Below, piece after piece: positions 1 to 10,468 of a DNA stretch of 64,000 nt. The position numbers and the translations under genes are program-made. The notes under the pieces were generated by a model, which saw only the letters and a list, made by a program, of their open reading frames with translations, was not told where the DNA came from and did no database searches. Origin of the DNA: Theristus sp. LFF4_11. Lineage: Eukaryota; Nematoda; Chromadorea; Monhysterida; Xyalidae. The stretch spans positions 1-64,000 of the forward strand of contig JASANC010003299.1 of NCBI GenBank assembly GCA_030248135.1, given 5' to 3'. Numbering within the stretch: position 1 is the first letter of the stretch; every line of letters starts with the position of its first letter.

Positions 1-1219
1 ATACAGCGCTTCTGTGCACCAGAAAATCCGCAAAAGCCATTGCCTACCATTAATTCTTGGAGTTTCTGCGGTGAGTCTGGTTCTCAGAAACGCTTTATTT
101 TTGGCACGCTGAATGGCATGATATAAACAATGGTAGTCACTTTGGTAGCGGCTATGGTATATATCATATGGCATTTGGTATCTTTTTAGCGCAGTTGATA
201 TAAAGTTGTTCAGTTGTAGAGGAGGCCGCGGGGATAATTTTTGTATGCAAGAAGCGTTTGAGAGGGCGAAAATGTCAACCGCAAATGCAAGAAATGCGAA
301 AAAATCGTCCAGCAGCTATCTTGATTGGCTGGGTGGGTCCGACAATCAGTACTCAACCAATTTATAATTAAAAACGGCAGCAATTATTCACAAACACACT
401 CCGTTTTCCGAACCGCTAAACGTGCTTGGCGCCACTATGTTTAATTGCGAACAATGATCATAACTTATTTTTTATTGTACCTCCCGACAACCGCAAGCAA
501 GCAGCCACATACATATTGCCCATATCGGCGGTCTTTTCAGTTACTTTGTTATTGATGCGCGCGGAATGTCGTCTAACTTGATTGAACACGGTATGTACCA
601 CGGTACACCTGCACGTTCACATGCATTCGAAACCACAACTGTGTGTGCCCGCACTGCCTAGCGCAACTGCAAGCGGCAAATTTTAACGCGTCAAAACACT
701 TATTTTTATTGCGAGTGTGGCTTTATTGCCCGGGATGGACAATTCCTCTTAGTACTCCACCCTACACTATCAAGGATATGATTGACTTCACATTCTGGGA
801 GGTCTTTCAGCGTAGCACCCAGTGATCACTGTTAGTTTTCGCTTGCTTTGACCAATACCGACCAACCCCAATTGCATAAAACGGTAATATATGAACATGT
901 TTCGGCTAAGTTACGCTTATCAAAGCGGTAAACTGACCCAAAATTAAAATAAAATGAGACATGTGAAGCATCACACAGGATGTAAACAGACGTAAACAAA
1001 ACGTGCCTTATCATAAACAAACAGGAGAAACAAAAAAAATAGCAGAAAATCACGGTGAAGTAAAAAAAACAAGCCAAAAACTACAGATTTTTACTTGTTG
1101 CTGATGCTAAACAAGATATAAAAAACAACCATTTTGTGGTTACGTCCTTCATTTCATTTCAGTCGATTACATAACACAAGCTTCAAAGAGGTTTCTGTCA
1201 AGCACGAAAGTTTGCAACC
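1..1219. other. Upstream flank of the His-rich gene; no gene supported
   Basis: I see no recognisable coding sequence here. A frame is open from base 1 to a stop at 124-126, and a donor-like GTGAGT follows base 70, so the first 70 bases could be an exon of a gene lying to the left. The translation is not recognisable. The rest is mixed sequence with short chance frames. Confidence 0.4.
1115..1162 (+). promoter_or_regulatory. TATA-like box and 5' acceptor-like site before the His-rich gene
   Basis: A TATA-like GATATAAAA lies at about 1115-1123, about 100 bp before the ATG at 1220. A pyrimidine-rich tract ends in TTTCAG with AG at 1161-1162, 57 bp before that ATG. The first could be a core promoter. 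The second could be the acceptor of a 5'UTR intron or of a trans-spliced leader. This is sequence resemblance only. Confidence 0.35.
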
Positions 1220-3795
1220 ATGGGCAGCGCCGTGGCTCGATTGCTGTTGACCATCACCATACTGGTTAGGGTTTGCGTCAGTTCATCTGTTACATTCAAC
1301 CCTTTCTGTATACACCTGAAAATGTAACTCTTTTATATTAGTAGTAATAAACAACAATATTAGCAGCAATATATGTATGTCCCCTATTTATAACCTTCAG
1401 GTCGGTTTTTATTTTCCGAACGGACCAATTCAACAGAATTGTGTTCAACGATTGGTTCAGGTTTTTGTCGCTTGTGCGCTCGAGCAGGCTGCTGCCAGTC
1501 AGGACGGTCGACTGTTGCGCATTCTGCAACGTTCGAAACGAAACACTGGCGGTGCAACGCAACACGATCACGATGGAGATGGACAGGCGGTGTGGTTATG
1601 TTTAGGTTTCGCACTGACAGAACATAGCTACTAATCGGGGTACTAAAACTGCTACTAAAATCTGCAGCAGCAATCTTAAAAACAGTGCAACTTTGCAACA
1701 ACACGCCGAATAACAAGACAGTAAAACAATGGACCAGTTTTTCCAGTGCGATTTTAGTAGCTACCTTAGTAGCCACTCCAGCAGCCACTCTAGTAGCCGC
1801 TCCAGCAGCCACTGTAGTAGCCACTCTCGTGGTTACTTCAGTAGCCCCTTAAGTGGCCACTTTAGCCAAACGCGTCTAAGGTTTAGTAACTAAAACGTCC
1901 AACGCGTCAAACTAAACACCTGTAGTCAATTTAGTAGCGAAATGAAAAGCCAATAGACAATCCCTCTACCATTTTACAACCACTATTTTTGCGTTGATTT
2001 CGTTGCAGGACCACGACGACTGCGGCTGCTCCACCGGCGTTCACCACAGCCACAATCAACACGGCGGTCACAGACGACGCGTCAGGCGGCATGACGCCAA
2101 TGGGGACCATGATCACGATCACGATGGAGTTCAGGTGCGTGCGGAATTTGCGGTATTTCAACAATGAAACAAAATTTTAAAATTATAAAACACACGTTGC
2201 CGAATAATTGGAAGGTCTTACTCTGTCTTGAGCGGGCCAAGAGGCAGCGAACTCACACGATATTATTTCAGAAAACTCATTGCAAAAATTTTAAAATTGT
2301 CAATCGGCCATAACTTTTGTCATTAGTGAAAAAAAACCCTTTTCTGAGTAAGTACATTTTCTTGAGTACAAGCCTTGCGTCAACTTTCTTGTCATAATCT
2401 AAATATGCCCTTTTATGTCCTTGGGACATTTTATCGAACTTATCAATTTGAATCGTCATGAGGGAATGGTTTTTTAATCACTCGCAGGACCACAGTTCCG
2501 GCAGCGATGACCACTCACACGCTCTGCACAATGGACACGATCACGCAAGAAGAAAACGACGGCACATGCGTCAAGAGGTCATCTTATCAGAAATAAGATT
2601 TATAAAATCTCGAATTTTCTAAATTTTGTTTCTCTGGTAGAAACAGTCTGGCGGAAAGTCGAACCAGTGGAAGTTGAGTCTAATTTTAGTTGCATATTCA
2701 AAGGAAAAGTCGATCAAAAGAAGCTGGTGGAGTTCCTTGACTGGTCGTGACCGGCGCGACAATTTAGGGGGTGGTGTCACGGATCTCTCATTCCTTCCAC
2801 CTCCGGCGTTTTGTTTTTGTTAAACGGGGAATCGATACAGAGAAATTCATGATGCTGTGTGAAGTGATCCAGTTTTCCGAATGATTGTTCACATCATGAG
2901 CAGTTCTGATTGCAGCATGACTCATCTTCGGAGGAGCACAATCACGCCCATGGTGACCACGATCACGACCACGACGGAGTTCAAGTTGGTAAAGCATGTT
3001 CGTTTGAACCTGTCACTTTTCTTCGTAGAAGTCAGAAGTCAGACAAGATCTTAAAAAAAACAGTGCATCATGAAAGCCAGGACCACTCGCATGAGCACGA
3101 CAACGACAATCACGAACATGCCAAGCACGATGGGCACGACCACGGCACGAAGCTGAGACGACGTCGACACAATACGGTAGGACTGGGCGGCGGAAATTGA
3201 GATGCTTTCAATTGTTTGTTCGGGTTTTATTGAGCCATCGTTTATAAAATCTGAAACTGAACCATTCTGGGATTTGAAATCGCAGCACGACTCGTCTTCT
3301 GAGGACCACAGTCACGACCACGGCGACCATGATCATGACCACGACGGTGTGCAGGTTAGTACCCCGATCATACCCGCGCGACGGTGTGGGGTACCGATGT
3401 GCACAGCCCTCAAACCGGTGTGCAGCCCGCAAGAACAAACTTTGCGAGCTCTTTGCTTCATGGCACTGGCTGCCTGGTAAATGATGCACAGCCCTCAAAC
3501 CGGTGTCGCCAAAATGCCACCGCAAACATTTCTTGCGGGCTGCACACCGGTTTTGAGGGCTGCGCACATTGGTACCCCACACCGTCGCATGGGTTTGACC
3601 CCACTCACTCTTGCTTCTTTAACGTTTCTATTGTTCAACTTTAATGCAAGATTACTCTGACTGAAACATGAACAATGACAAAATACTCAACGGTTTGTTT
3701 AAAAATAAATTTTGAACCAGGACCACTCGCACCAGCACGACAGTGACGACCACGAACATGCAACGCACGATGGTCACGATCATGGCAGGCTATGA
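1220..3795 (+). CDS. Secreted His/Asp-rich repeat protein (novel, eight exons)
   Basis: I do not recognise a named family. Exons: 1220-1264, 1401-1589, 2009-2134, 2488-2577, 2916-2984, 3081-3176, 3286-3354, 3721-3795. Every intron is phase 0 and the joined frame gives 252 residues. The first exon encodes MGSAVARLLLTITIL, a signal-peptide-like hydrophobic start completed by exon 2. From exon 3 on, two exon types alternate three times: a type ending in GDHDHDHDGVQ (exons 3, 5, 7) and a type of DHSH...HDGHDHG form (exons 4, 6, 8). Exon 2 also ends in a short HDHDGDGQ. Basic clusters (RRRVRR, RRKRR, RRRR) fall between His-rich blocks and look like proprotein-convertase sites. The composition suggests binding of Zn, Cu, Ni or haem outside the cell; this is inference. 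Exon 2 is the least certain, because its 3' end was chosen to keep phase 0. Confidence 0.72.
1754..1862. repeat. Degenerate 15-bp tandem repeat in intron 2
   Basis: The stretch is built from about seven imperfect copies of TAGTAGCCACTCCAG-like units, with TAGCAGCC and TAGTAGCC variants. It lies in the second intron of the His-rich gene and has no coding role I can see. Confidence 0.7.
3380..3591. repeat. Palindromic fold-back (MITE-like) in intron 7
   Basis: The left arm, about 3380-3435, contains GTGTGGGGTACCGATGTGC and CCTCAAACCGGTGTGCAGCC. The right arm, about 3533-3591, is its near-perfect reverse complement. About 100 bp separate the arms. The element lies between exons 7 and 8 of the His-rich gene. 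No clear target duplication was seen. Confidence 0.7.
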
Positions 3796-4108
3796 TGAAG
3801 CGGACTTTTGTGTCTGCAGCTCAAGTCACATCGTATTCGCAAGCATGATAACAATCTTAGCGAACTGTCACTTCTTCCATTCGAATTATACAGTTTGATT
3901 TTTTCGGTGTTCCAAAACGTGTTGGCAGATTTGAAAAATTTTTGGTTTAAAATGCAGACGATACCTTTAAAGCCGCAAATATTATTTTGATTTTGACTTT
4001 TTGCACGCATTTGACAGCGTAACACGTGTTTCCTTATCAAACGGGCACATCTTTCTGCGTCAGGAAGCCGAAACAAATTGTCTCAGTAAATTTTCTTCGA
4101 AAACGGCG

Positions 4109-4114
4109 AATAAA
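4109..4114 (+). terminator. Poly(A) signal of the His-rich gene
   Basis: AATAAA lies 314 bp after the stop codon and before the next gene on the same strand. It is the first canonical hexamer I found downstream. Confidence 0.4.
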
Positions 4115-4311
4115 AATTTTACAACACACCGATTGCACACATGACTGCGAAAACAAATACATTCATAACAGCATATCACCAGAGAACGTTTATTGTGGAA
4201 TAAGGTGCAACATGTTTGCTTTGTCGCTTCATCGAAACGTTGGGTTTTTTTCGCTTTAAAAAAAAGAAATTCTACAGTAGTTGCAACGAATCATACCAGT
4301 CAAATATTCAT

Positions 4312-4321
4312 CACTTTTCAG
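4312..4321 (+). promoter_or_regulatory. Acceptor-like site upstream of the proline dehydrogenase ATG
   Basis: CACTTTTCAG ends at 4321, 56 bp before the ATG at 4378. An in-frame TAG immediately upstream of the ATG shows that sequence spliced here is non-coding for this frame. The site therefore suits a 5'UTR intron or spliced-leader addition. Confidence 0.4.
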
Positions 4322-4377
4322 CAATCAGTTCCAACGATAGCAAGATACCCCTCTAGACCACCAGTTCACCGTAGCCG

Positions 4378-7285
4378 ATGGCTCGTGTCACTATCGGACG
4401 CGGCGTGTACGACGCATTCCGCGAGACGATCGCGCACGTGCGCCCGTTCGAGGATCGCTCATTGGGCGCGTTGGTGCACGGCATGGCGGTGCAACGGCTC
4501 TGCTCCAGTGAACGACTCGCGAAGAACGCCGAAAAGGTGGGTGCCCCGTTGAATGGATATGGCCGCACATTTTGTGAACTGACGAGAAACGTTTCTCCAC
4601 AGAAACATATCACGCGCCAAAAAGGTGTCCACATAGGTGTCCACATAGGTGTCCACATAGGTGTCCGGTGTGCTGTCCGTTTGGGTGTCCTGCATGGTGT
4701 CCGGTGTTCCGGGAATAAAAATGGTCCAAAACGCCGAGTGTGATGGTGTTACTGTTTTCTGGGAGCCGACGCGACACACCCGGACGGTCAGGATACCGGA
4801 CGCCTGTTCGGACACTTTTTAGCGTGCACACCGTCCGCAGCCCTATATGGTAAGAAATAACGAGCACATAAGTCGCAAAAAAAGCCGATTTGTTGAGCCA
4901 GCCACAAGATCAGCTTTTTTCCAACTTGTTGAGCTGTCTATCACGATATATGCTGCCATGTTTCTGTAAAAATTTTTCCATGGTCTGCTGTTGCTGCACG
5001 GGAGATTATTTCGTGAACTAATGTGCATCTTCCATACAGTTGTACGCGCTGGGTCGCCGGACGATTGGACGTCGAGCGACGGACGCTCTGCTCGGTCAGA
5101 CGTTTTATCGTCACTACGTCGCCGGTGCGCACGAGCGCGATTTGCGTGCAGCCAGCGCAACACTGCTGCGACACAACGCGAAACTGATGCTGTGTCCGCC
5201 GATGGAGGACATCGATGGCAAAATGCACGTGGCAGCTGGCACCAAGCACACCACCCGTGGGACTGTATGATGGAACACGATGGCAATATACATTGTACAC
5301 TCGCCATGTGGTACTGGATGCCGGAAATTGAAACTTTAAAATTAGTCCGCCGTTTGCACCGCGATGCGAACATAACGGGCATAGCAGGCACCTAGTTCCT
5401 TCCACCACACCGTCGCACGCGGCTATGAAACCCAGCTTCACAATAACTTGCAATTCAAGCCAACAGTTTTTTACTTCGGCGAACGCGCGTTTCATCTTTG
5501 CGATTTCAGCAGCGACACGAACCCGAACAAAATCAAAGAAAACACGGACCGCTTTATTCGCTATCTCGAAATCGCGGCCGACTTCAACCAGACGCAACCT
5601 GGCCAACGTGCCGTCGTTCAGTTCAAGCCGACCGGCGTCTTTCCGAACGAGCTAATGGTGATTTGAAATGAACCTTATTGACAATAATATGAGATTTTGA
5701 GGTTCCGTAAAAAAGGGTAAAAAAACATCAACAAAATAAAAGTCGACTGCACTGAACATGAAGTTCTCCTCAAAAAATCTCCCAAAACATTAACAAAACC
5801 AATGAATTTTTTGAGAAATTGTCTGCACACGCAGGAGCAATATTCCCACGACTATGAACGGCGCGAGGTGCCGTTACGCGATGCAGTTCATGAATGCGCC
5901 GAATACGCATTGGCGGTTTGTTTTTTTGTGTTTTCAACTTTCGACAATTGAAACTCAGTTACTTTTGCAGACCGGCGAGACAAAGTTTGCGACTGACGTC
6001 AAGACGCTGACACAGTACTGCATGAAGGAATGGATGCGTCTGGCGAAGGTAGAATTAAATTTGTAATTAAAACGCATTGTAATCTTTTTTCGAACTTTTG
6101 CTCTGATCGCCAGAAATCCGTGGAACACTCCGTTCCGATCATTGTCGATGGCGAGCTCCGCAGCACGCACTACATGTTGCACGCGTTGACGCTGTCGGCG
6201 CAGATGTTGTTCAACAAACGCGGCTCACAAGAGACGTTGATTTACGATACATTTCAGTGTTACATGAGGGTAATATTGGACGTTTCGCTGTTCTTTTGTT
6301 GTTATCAAAGGTAAAAACTGTCACGACGTTTTGATGAATCATTTCAGAACACACCCGAGTATCTGGCGAAGTGTTTAGAGATTGCGAAATGCGACCAATT
6401 CCGTCTCGGCGCGAAATGTGTTCGTGGCGCCTACATTGAAGTTGAACGAGCGATCGCCCGACGCAACGTAGGAGTTGATCAGCAAACGTTTCATAATTTC
6501 TGTTGGTCAAAATCGGCAAAAAAACTTTTTCTTTTTCTCATTTTCAGAACGAGCCCGATCCAACGCATCCGAACCGCGAAGCGACCGACAAATGTTACAA
6601 TTCCGTGATTGCTAGTCTACTAGACGAAATCAGCGGCAGCTCCGAGCAAGTTGCGCTCTATATCGCCACCATGAACCGCGAATCGGTCGAGGCCGCGCTT
6701 GAACGGTGGATGTTTTTTCGTGGACTTTCGTTAAATTGCATGAACGCAGCCCTCTGTTTTGCAGAATAGATCATCTCGGCATCAGAATCGATGACCCGAA
6801 CTTGCACTTTGGCCAGATTTACGGAATGTGCGATCACATTACATTCTCGCTTGGTAAATTAAACAAAAAAATCCAAATTTTCAATTTGTCTTGTTTAAAA
6901 AACCGTTGCAGATCAGTCTCAATTTTTAACAAAAAAAACAAATGTGTGTATCGATTCGACTTTTGGCCTGTTTAAAATTATATTATTCACTGAAACAAAT
7001 TAAAACTGACGCACCAACGACATCTTCGTCAGTATCTCGGTCAGTAACCGTTGGTCTGTTTCTTTTTTTTGAGTGTTCGTGAGTGTTCTCACTTGACACT
7101 CAGGTGCACTAGGAGCGCAAGTGTACAAGTCAACACCCTGGGGCAGCGTCGAGGAGTGGGTGCCGTATCTGAGCAGACGTGCTGTCGAAAATCACACGGC
7201 CCTGGCGACCGCACGCAACGAGTTGCCCTACTACAGAGCGGAGTTGAAACGCCGTTTTCGGCTGTACCAGGATTCACTGAAATGA
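4378..7285 (+). CDS. prdh-1: Proline dehydrogenase, mitochondrial FAD enzyme
   Basis: This enzyme oxidises proline to pyrroline-5-carboxylate at the inner mitochondrial membrane. Exons: 4378-4536, 5040 to 5256 or 5264, 5460 or 5467 to 5657, 5835-5915, 5971-6048, 6114-6269, 6348-6467, 6548-6705, 6765-6853, 7113-7285; about 473 residues. Family landmarks in order: TFYRHYVAG (N-terminal part), FGERAF, QFKPTG (usually KLTALG), VDGELRSTHYMLH (usually VDAEQTYFQ), GAKCVRGAY, HPNREATDKCYN, HFGQIYGMCDHITFSLG, and the substrate-binding end YLSRRAVEN, whose Arg-Arg-x-x-Glu grips proline. Phases agree at every other junction; exon 2/3 lies in a variable region and is uncertain. The protein begins inside the conserved fold with no clear mitochondrial presequence, so an upstream coding exon joined near 4375 is possible. 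The hao-like gene follows on the same strand 626 bp after the stop, which would allow a shared transcript. Confidence 0.9.
4624..4665. repeat. 12-bp minisatellite in prdh intron 1
   Basis: Three exact copies of GGTGTCCACATA lie at 4624-4659, followed by diverged GGTGTCC repeats to about 4705. It is intronic. Confidence 0.9.
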
Positions 7286-7411
7286 AATGAAAAGCCTCAG
7301 TGTCCCGGCGTCCGTACAGTCGATTCAAACAGACGACAGTTTTGTTTGTGTTTTCTCCAGAGAATGCGGTGTCTTGAGTTTTCTTGTGCGAAGTTATAAA
7401 TGGAGTTGAAC

Positions 7412-7417
7412 AATAAA
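7412..7417 (+). terminator. Poly(A) signal of proline dehydrogenase
   Basis: AATAAA lies 127 bp after the stop codon. A second hexamer is present at 7556-7561. Both precede the MITE at 7619. Confidence 0.55.
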
Positions 7418-7618
7418 ATCAACCACGTGTCATGTCAGCTCATCGCGATTGCGCGTTTACGTGACTTGCGGTGGTTGTCGCGTTATCTTTCTGTGTTACC
7501 ATATTCAAAATGTGAGCTCGTAAACCAGCACAGAGAACAATAATAGATCGACGACAATAAACGAAAATGAAACCAATACAAAAGTCTTATTTAAAAACCG
7601 AGCCGAAGCACAACATCA

Positions 7619-7899
7619 TACGGAATGGCCGTTTAAACATGGCAGCTTTTTTCAGGGTGTAAGCAGCGCGCGAAATTTGAATGAAAGAAAAAAGACCTTC
7701 AGAAATCAAATTGTGTGTCAAATTTGATGTGTGTTTTTTAAACTAATTGATTCTTCATGCTATTCTGTTCATTCTATCTCCCATTTTACACATGATGGAA
7801 ATTATCTTGGCATTCTTGAAAAACACAACTCCTAGTCTGCGACGGATCCCGCCTTGATGGAGAATACAAGGACTGCCTTATTTATTCGGCCATACTGTA
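7619..7899. mobile_element. MITE, copy 1, with TACGGTATGGCC-type ends
   Basis: The 281-bp element starts TACGGAATGGCCG and ends CGGCCATACTGTA, imperfect inverted repeats. The copy at 8884-9152 aligns along the whole length, with shared internal blocks such as CATGGCAGCTTTTTTCAGGG and GATCCCGCCTTGATGGA. The TA ends suit a Tc1/mariner-mobilised element. It ends 12 bp before the ATG of the hydroxyacid oxidase gene. Confidence 0.85.
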
Positions 7900-7911
7900 C
7901 GTGTGTGAATA

Positions 7912-10468
7912 ATGTCGAAGATGAAACTGACAGAGCTGGCTCGACTTTCCGATTTCGAGACGCAAGTCAAGCAACGATTGGAACCAGCCTTATGGCAGTA
8001 TTTCAGCGGTGGAACTGGCGACGAAAACACGTTGACTGAAAACCGCGCCGCCTTTAATCGGTCGGAACTTGGCTTGCCCATTTATTAGCTTACTGTTGTT
8101 GCCGAAAACGTAATTTGACTTGCTGATTGGTTGCACAGTTGCACCTCAATAATCCAGAAATGTACATAATATCCTTTCAAAGGCTGCAAATTTACCCGGA
8201 CTATTTGGGCAAGCGCTGTGAACCAGTGGACATGAGCTGCAGCTTTTGGAATGGAAAGGTAAAGTTGCCGACTCCGATCGGCGTTTCACCAACGGCTTAT
8301 CACGAATTGGTACATCCGGAGGCTGAAATTGCAACCGCAAAGGGTCAGTCTGTTTTCATCCGTTTTTCTAAACGAAGATCTGTATTTTTCTAGTTGGGGA
8401 TTGAACAAAACCAAGCCATTCAGCGTGCTCCTCACGAGGCGTACCGTTGACGCTGAGCTGCTGGTCGAATCGATCGGTTGAACAGGTCGCAGAACATATG
8501 GACCCGTCGCTGCTCTGGATGAACGTCTACTTGTGGGCGAACACCACACTCACACAACAACTGGACTCAGTTTCAAGAATAACAATACTAACACTTCACG
8601 ACTCGTTTTAGAATGACTGTCAAATCCACGTGTATAAGTGCTTGACAAATTTTTTCGGTTCGAGGCAACAACTCACGGGTCGACACTTTTGGTTGCATCT
8701 TCTTGAAACTGAAGTCAGGTGAAACGTGCAGAACGCGCGTCAGCCGGCGCCATTGTGGCGACAATCGATAATTCCGTGTTAGCACCGAAAACAAAAAGTG
8801 ACGAATCCTTGACACGCCTCCGAGAATTGTTCGTGACGGCATCGAAGCTTTGTTATCCTAATTTACCCTAACTGCAAACAAGATACGGTATGGCCGATTA
8901 AACATGGCAGCTTTTTTCAGGGTGCAAGGAGCGCGCGAAATTTGAATGAAAGAGAAAAGACGTTAAGAAACCCAATTGTGTGTCAATTTTAACGTGTTTT
9001 TTAAGCTGATTGATTCTTTCGTGCTATTCTGTTCATTCTTTCGCGCTTGCACACTGTATTAGGAATTATCTTGGCATTCTAGAAAAAGGCAATTCCTAGT
9101 CTGCGACTGATCCCGCCTTGATGGACTGTCCTATTTATTCGGCCATACTGTAACTAAAAAACGTCTCTCAGGTAACACAGAGATGTTCTTCAGTACCGTA
9201 AAACACGTCTCTCGAGTATATCTAAAAGGCATTCTAGACAAGCAATTATTTTTCACTGAATAGTTCTGAAAGTTTCGCTCTATTTCCAATGCTTTTCATG
9301 GTTCAACCAATGTACATGCCGAACTTGCAATCCACCTGGAAGGAGCAGTATCGCTATGGCTCCGCGAAAAACACATGGGAGGACTTCAGAGCGCTCTGCA
9401 GATGCACACGCCTGCCAGTGGTTGCAAAAGGCGTCCTGACAGGTTGCCTCGTCGGAACACACTTTCGCTAATGTGCCATTTGAGTCCGTTTTACAAAACT
9501 TTCAGCGGATAACGCGCGTCACGCGATCGAACACGGTGCGCAAGCGGTCTGGGTCTCGAATCACGGCGGCCGACAATTGGACTGCGTGCCCGCTTCGGTT
9601 GTGTTCGACGTTTCGTGTTATCAGGGTTTAGGTTCTGCGACTGAATGCGTTTGCAGACATACAGAAAGGAACAGAAAGATCAGCGTACGATGTGACGTCT
9701 AGTTGTAGTTTTTTGCAACACCCTGTAGAAGAAAGGCATTTTCGTTTTTACTCCGACAAAAAATTCCATCAGTGATATAATTCAAAAACCTAGAGAATGG
9801 AAAGTTTCCCACTGTTTCACAAGAAAGGCTTTTGTTGAGTGCCATTGGAACTCTACAGTATCAGCATTCCAGTGGGGCGTGAATGGGTACAATGCAATGA
9901 CCTTTTAGTGCGCACGCAGGTTGCACAACTAAGAGAAGTCGTCGAAGCAGTCGAATGTCGGGTGCCCGTGTTCGTGGACGGAGGGGTGCGCTGTGGCCTC
10001 GACGTGTTCAAGGCGTTGGCGCTCGGCGCAACGGCCGTGTTTCTCGGTCGACCCATCGTTTATGCACTGGCGTATGATGTGAGCGGCAACATCAGAATTG
10101 AGCTCAATCTCTGCTGTGCAATAAGAAAATCAATAAGGGGGCATTCATGAAGCAGTATTTAGTGACGCGTAGCCAAGTTATAACATGGCCACGCGGTCAC
10201 TAAAGATTGTTTCATGAATGTCGCTTTGAGAATTAAAACATACAACAGGGACAAGCCGGTGTGGAATTAGCGTTGGACATCCTGTCACGTGACCTTCACG
10301 ACACGATGGTGTTAGCAGGTTCTGAATTTATACAGTCTAATAAATACTGATATTCCAGTTGGGTTTCTAAAAATACGAGTTTTAGGTTGCCCCTCACTGA
10401 ACGACATTACCCCGCAGAGAGTTCGACCTATGAACAATTGTACGTGTAATTGTCAATCGAAATTGTGA
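7912..10468 (+). CDS. 2-Hydroxyacid oxidase (glycolate oxidase type), FMN enzyme
   Basis: It oxidises short or medium 2-hydroxyacids to 2-oxoacids with release of H2O2, usually in peroxisomes. Exons: 7912-8060, 8183-8343, 8424-8569, 8719 to about 8832, about 9264 to 9442, 9506-9597, 9920-10078, 10249-10318, 10386-10468; about 383 residues. By comparison with spinach glycolate oxidase the catalytic positions are present: Tyr of YFSGGTGDE, Tyr of WMNVYLW, Asp of ATIDNS, Lys of VVAKGVL, and His and Arg of SNHGGRQLD. The phosphate loop [10 protein letters not shown] and [11 protein letters not shown] also match. The segment after ATIDNS ([11 protein letters not shown]) replaces the usual LGxRxxDxRN and is atypical. 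Exons 4 and 5 flank a MITE-bearing intron and their facing ends are uncertain. The C-terminus NCQSKL is not a plain SKL signal by my reading, though it ends in a close variant. Confidence 0.88.
8884..9152. mobile_element. MITE, copy 2, in intron 4 of the hydroxyacid oxidase gene
   Basis: This 269-bp copy starts TACGGTATGGCCGATTAAAC and ends TTATTCGGCCATACTGTA, which are inverted repeats. It is collinear with the copy at 7619-7899. Confidence 0.88.
9638..9680 (+). repeat. Fragment of a dispersed repeat in hao intron 6
   Basis: The stretch TTCTGCGACTGAATGCGTTT and its flank match the repeat at 45073-45262 and, in reverse, the one at 39371-39576. Confidence 0.55.
10139..10226. mobile_element. 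Short palindromic MITE (GCATTCATGAAGCAGTATTT), copy 1
   Basis: The left arm GCATTCATGAAGCAGTATTT and a right arm ending TTTCATGAATGTCGC fold back on each other over about 88 bp. It lies in intron 7 of the hydroxyacid oxidase gene. A better-preserved copy is at 21349-21436. Confidence 0.8.

Noticed and set aside
1..126. An open frame from base 1 that could be the end of a gene to the left.
   Set aside because: It is too short to identify, and the GTGAGT inside it suits an exon end as well as coding read-through; there is no independent evidence.
4624..4665. Regular short repeats as a CRISPR-like array.
   Set aside because: The 12-bp units are contiguous with no spacers and lie in an intron of a eukaryotic gene.
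8588..8842. A minus-strand frame in the hydroxyacid oxidase gene that seemed to contain an inverted exon ([18 protein letters not shown] resembles the family's RAEKxGxxALxVTVD).
   Set aside because: The plus strand has a better match in the right place and phase: [18 protein letters not shown], starting at 8719 after a GTCAG acceptor. The minus-strand resemblance is chance.
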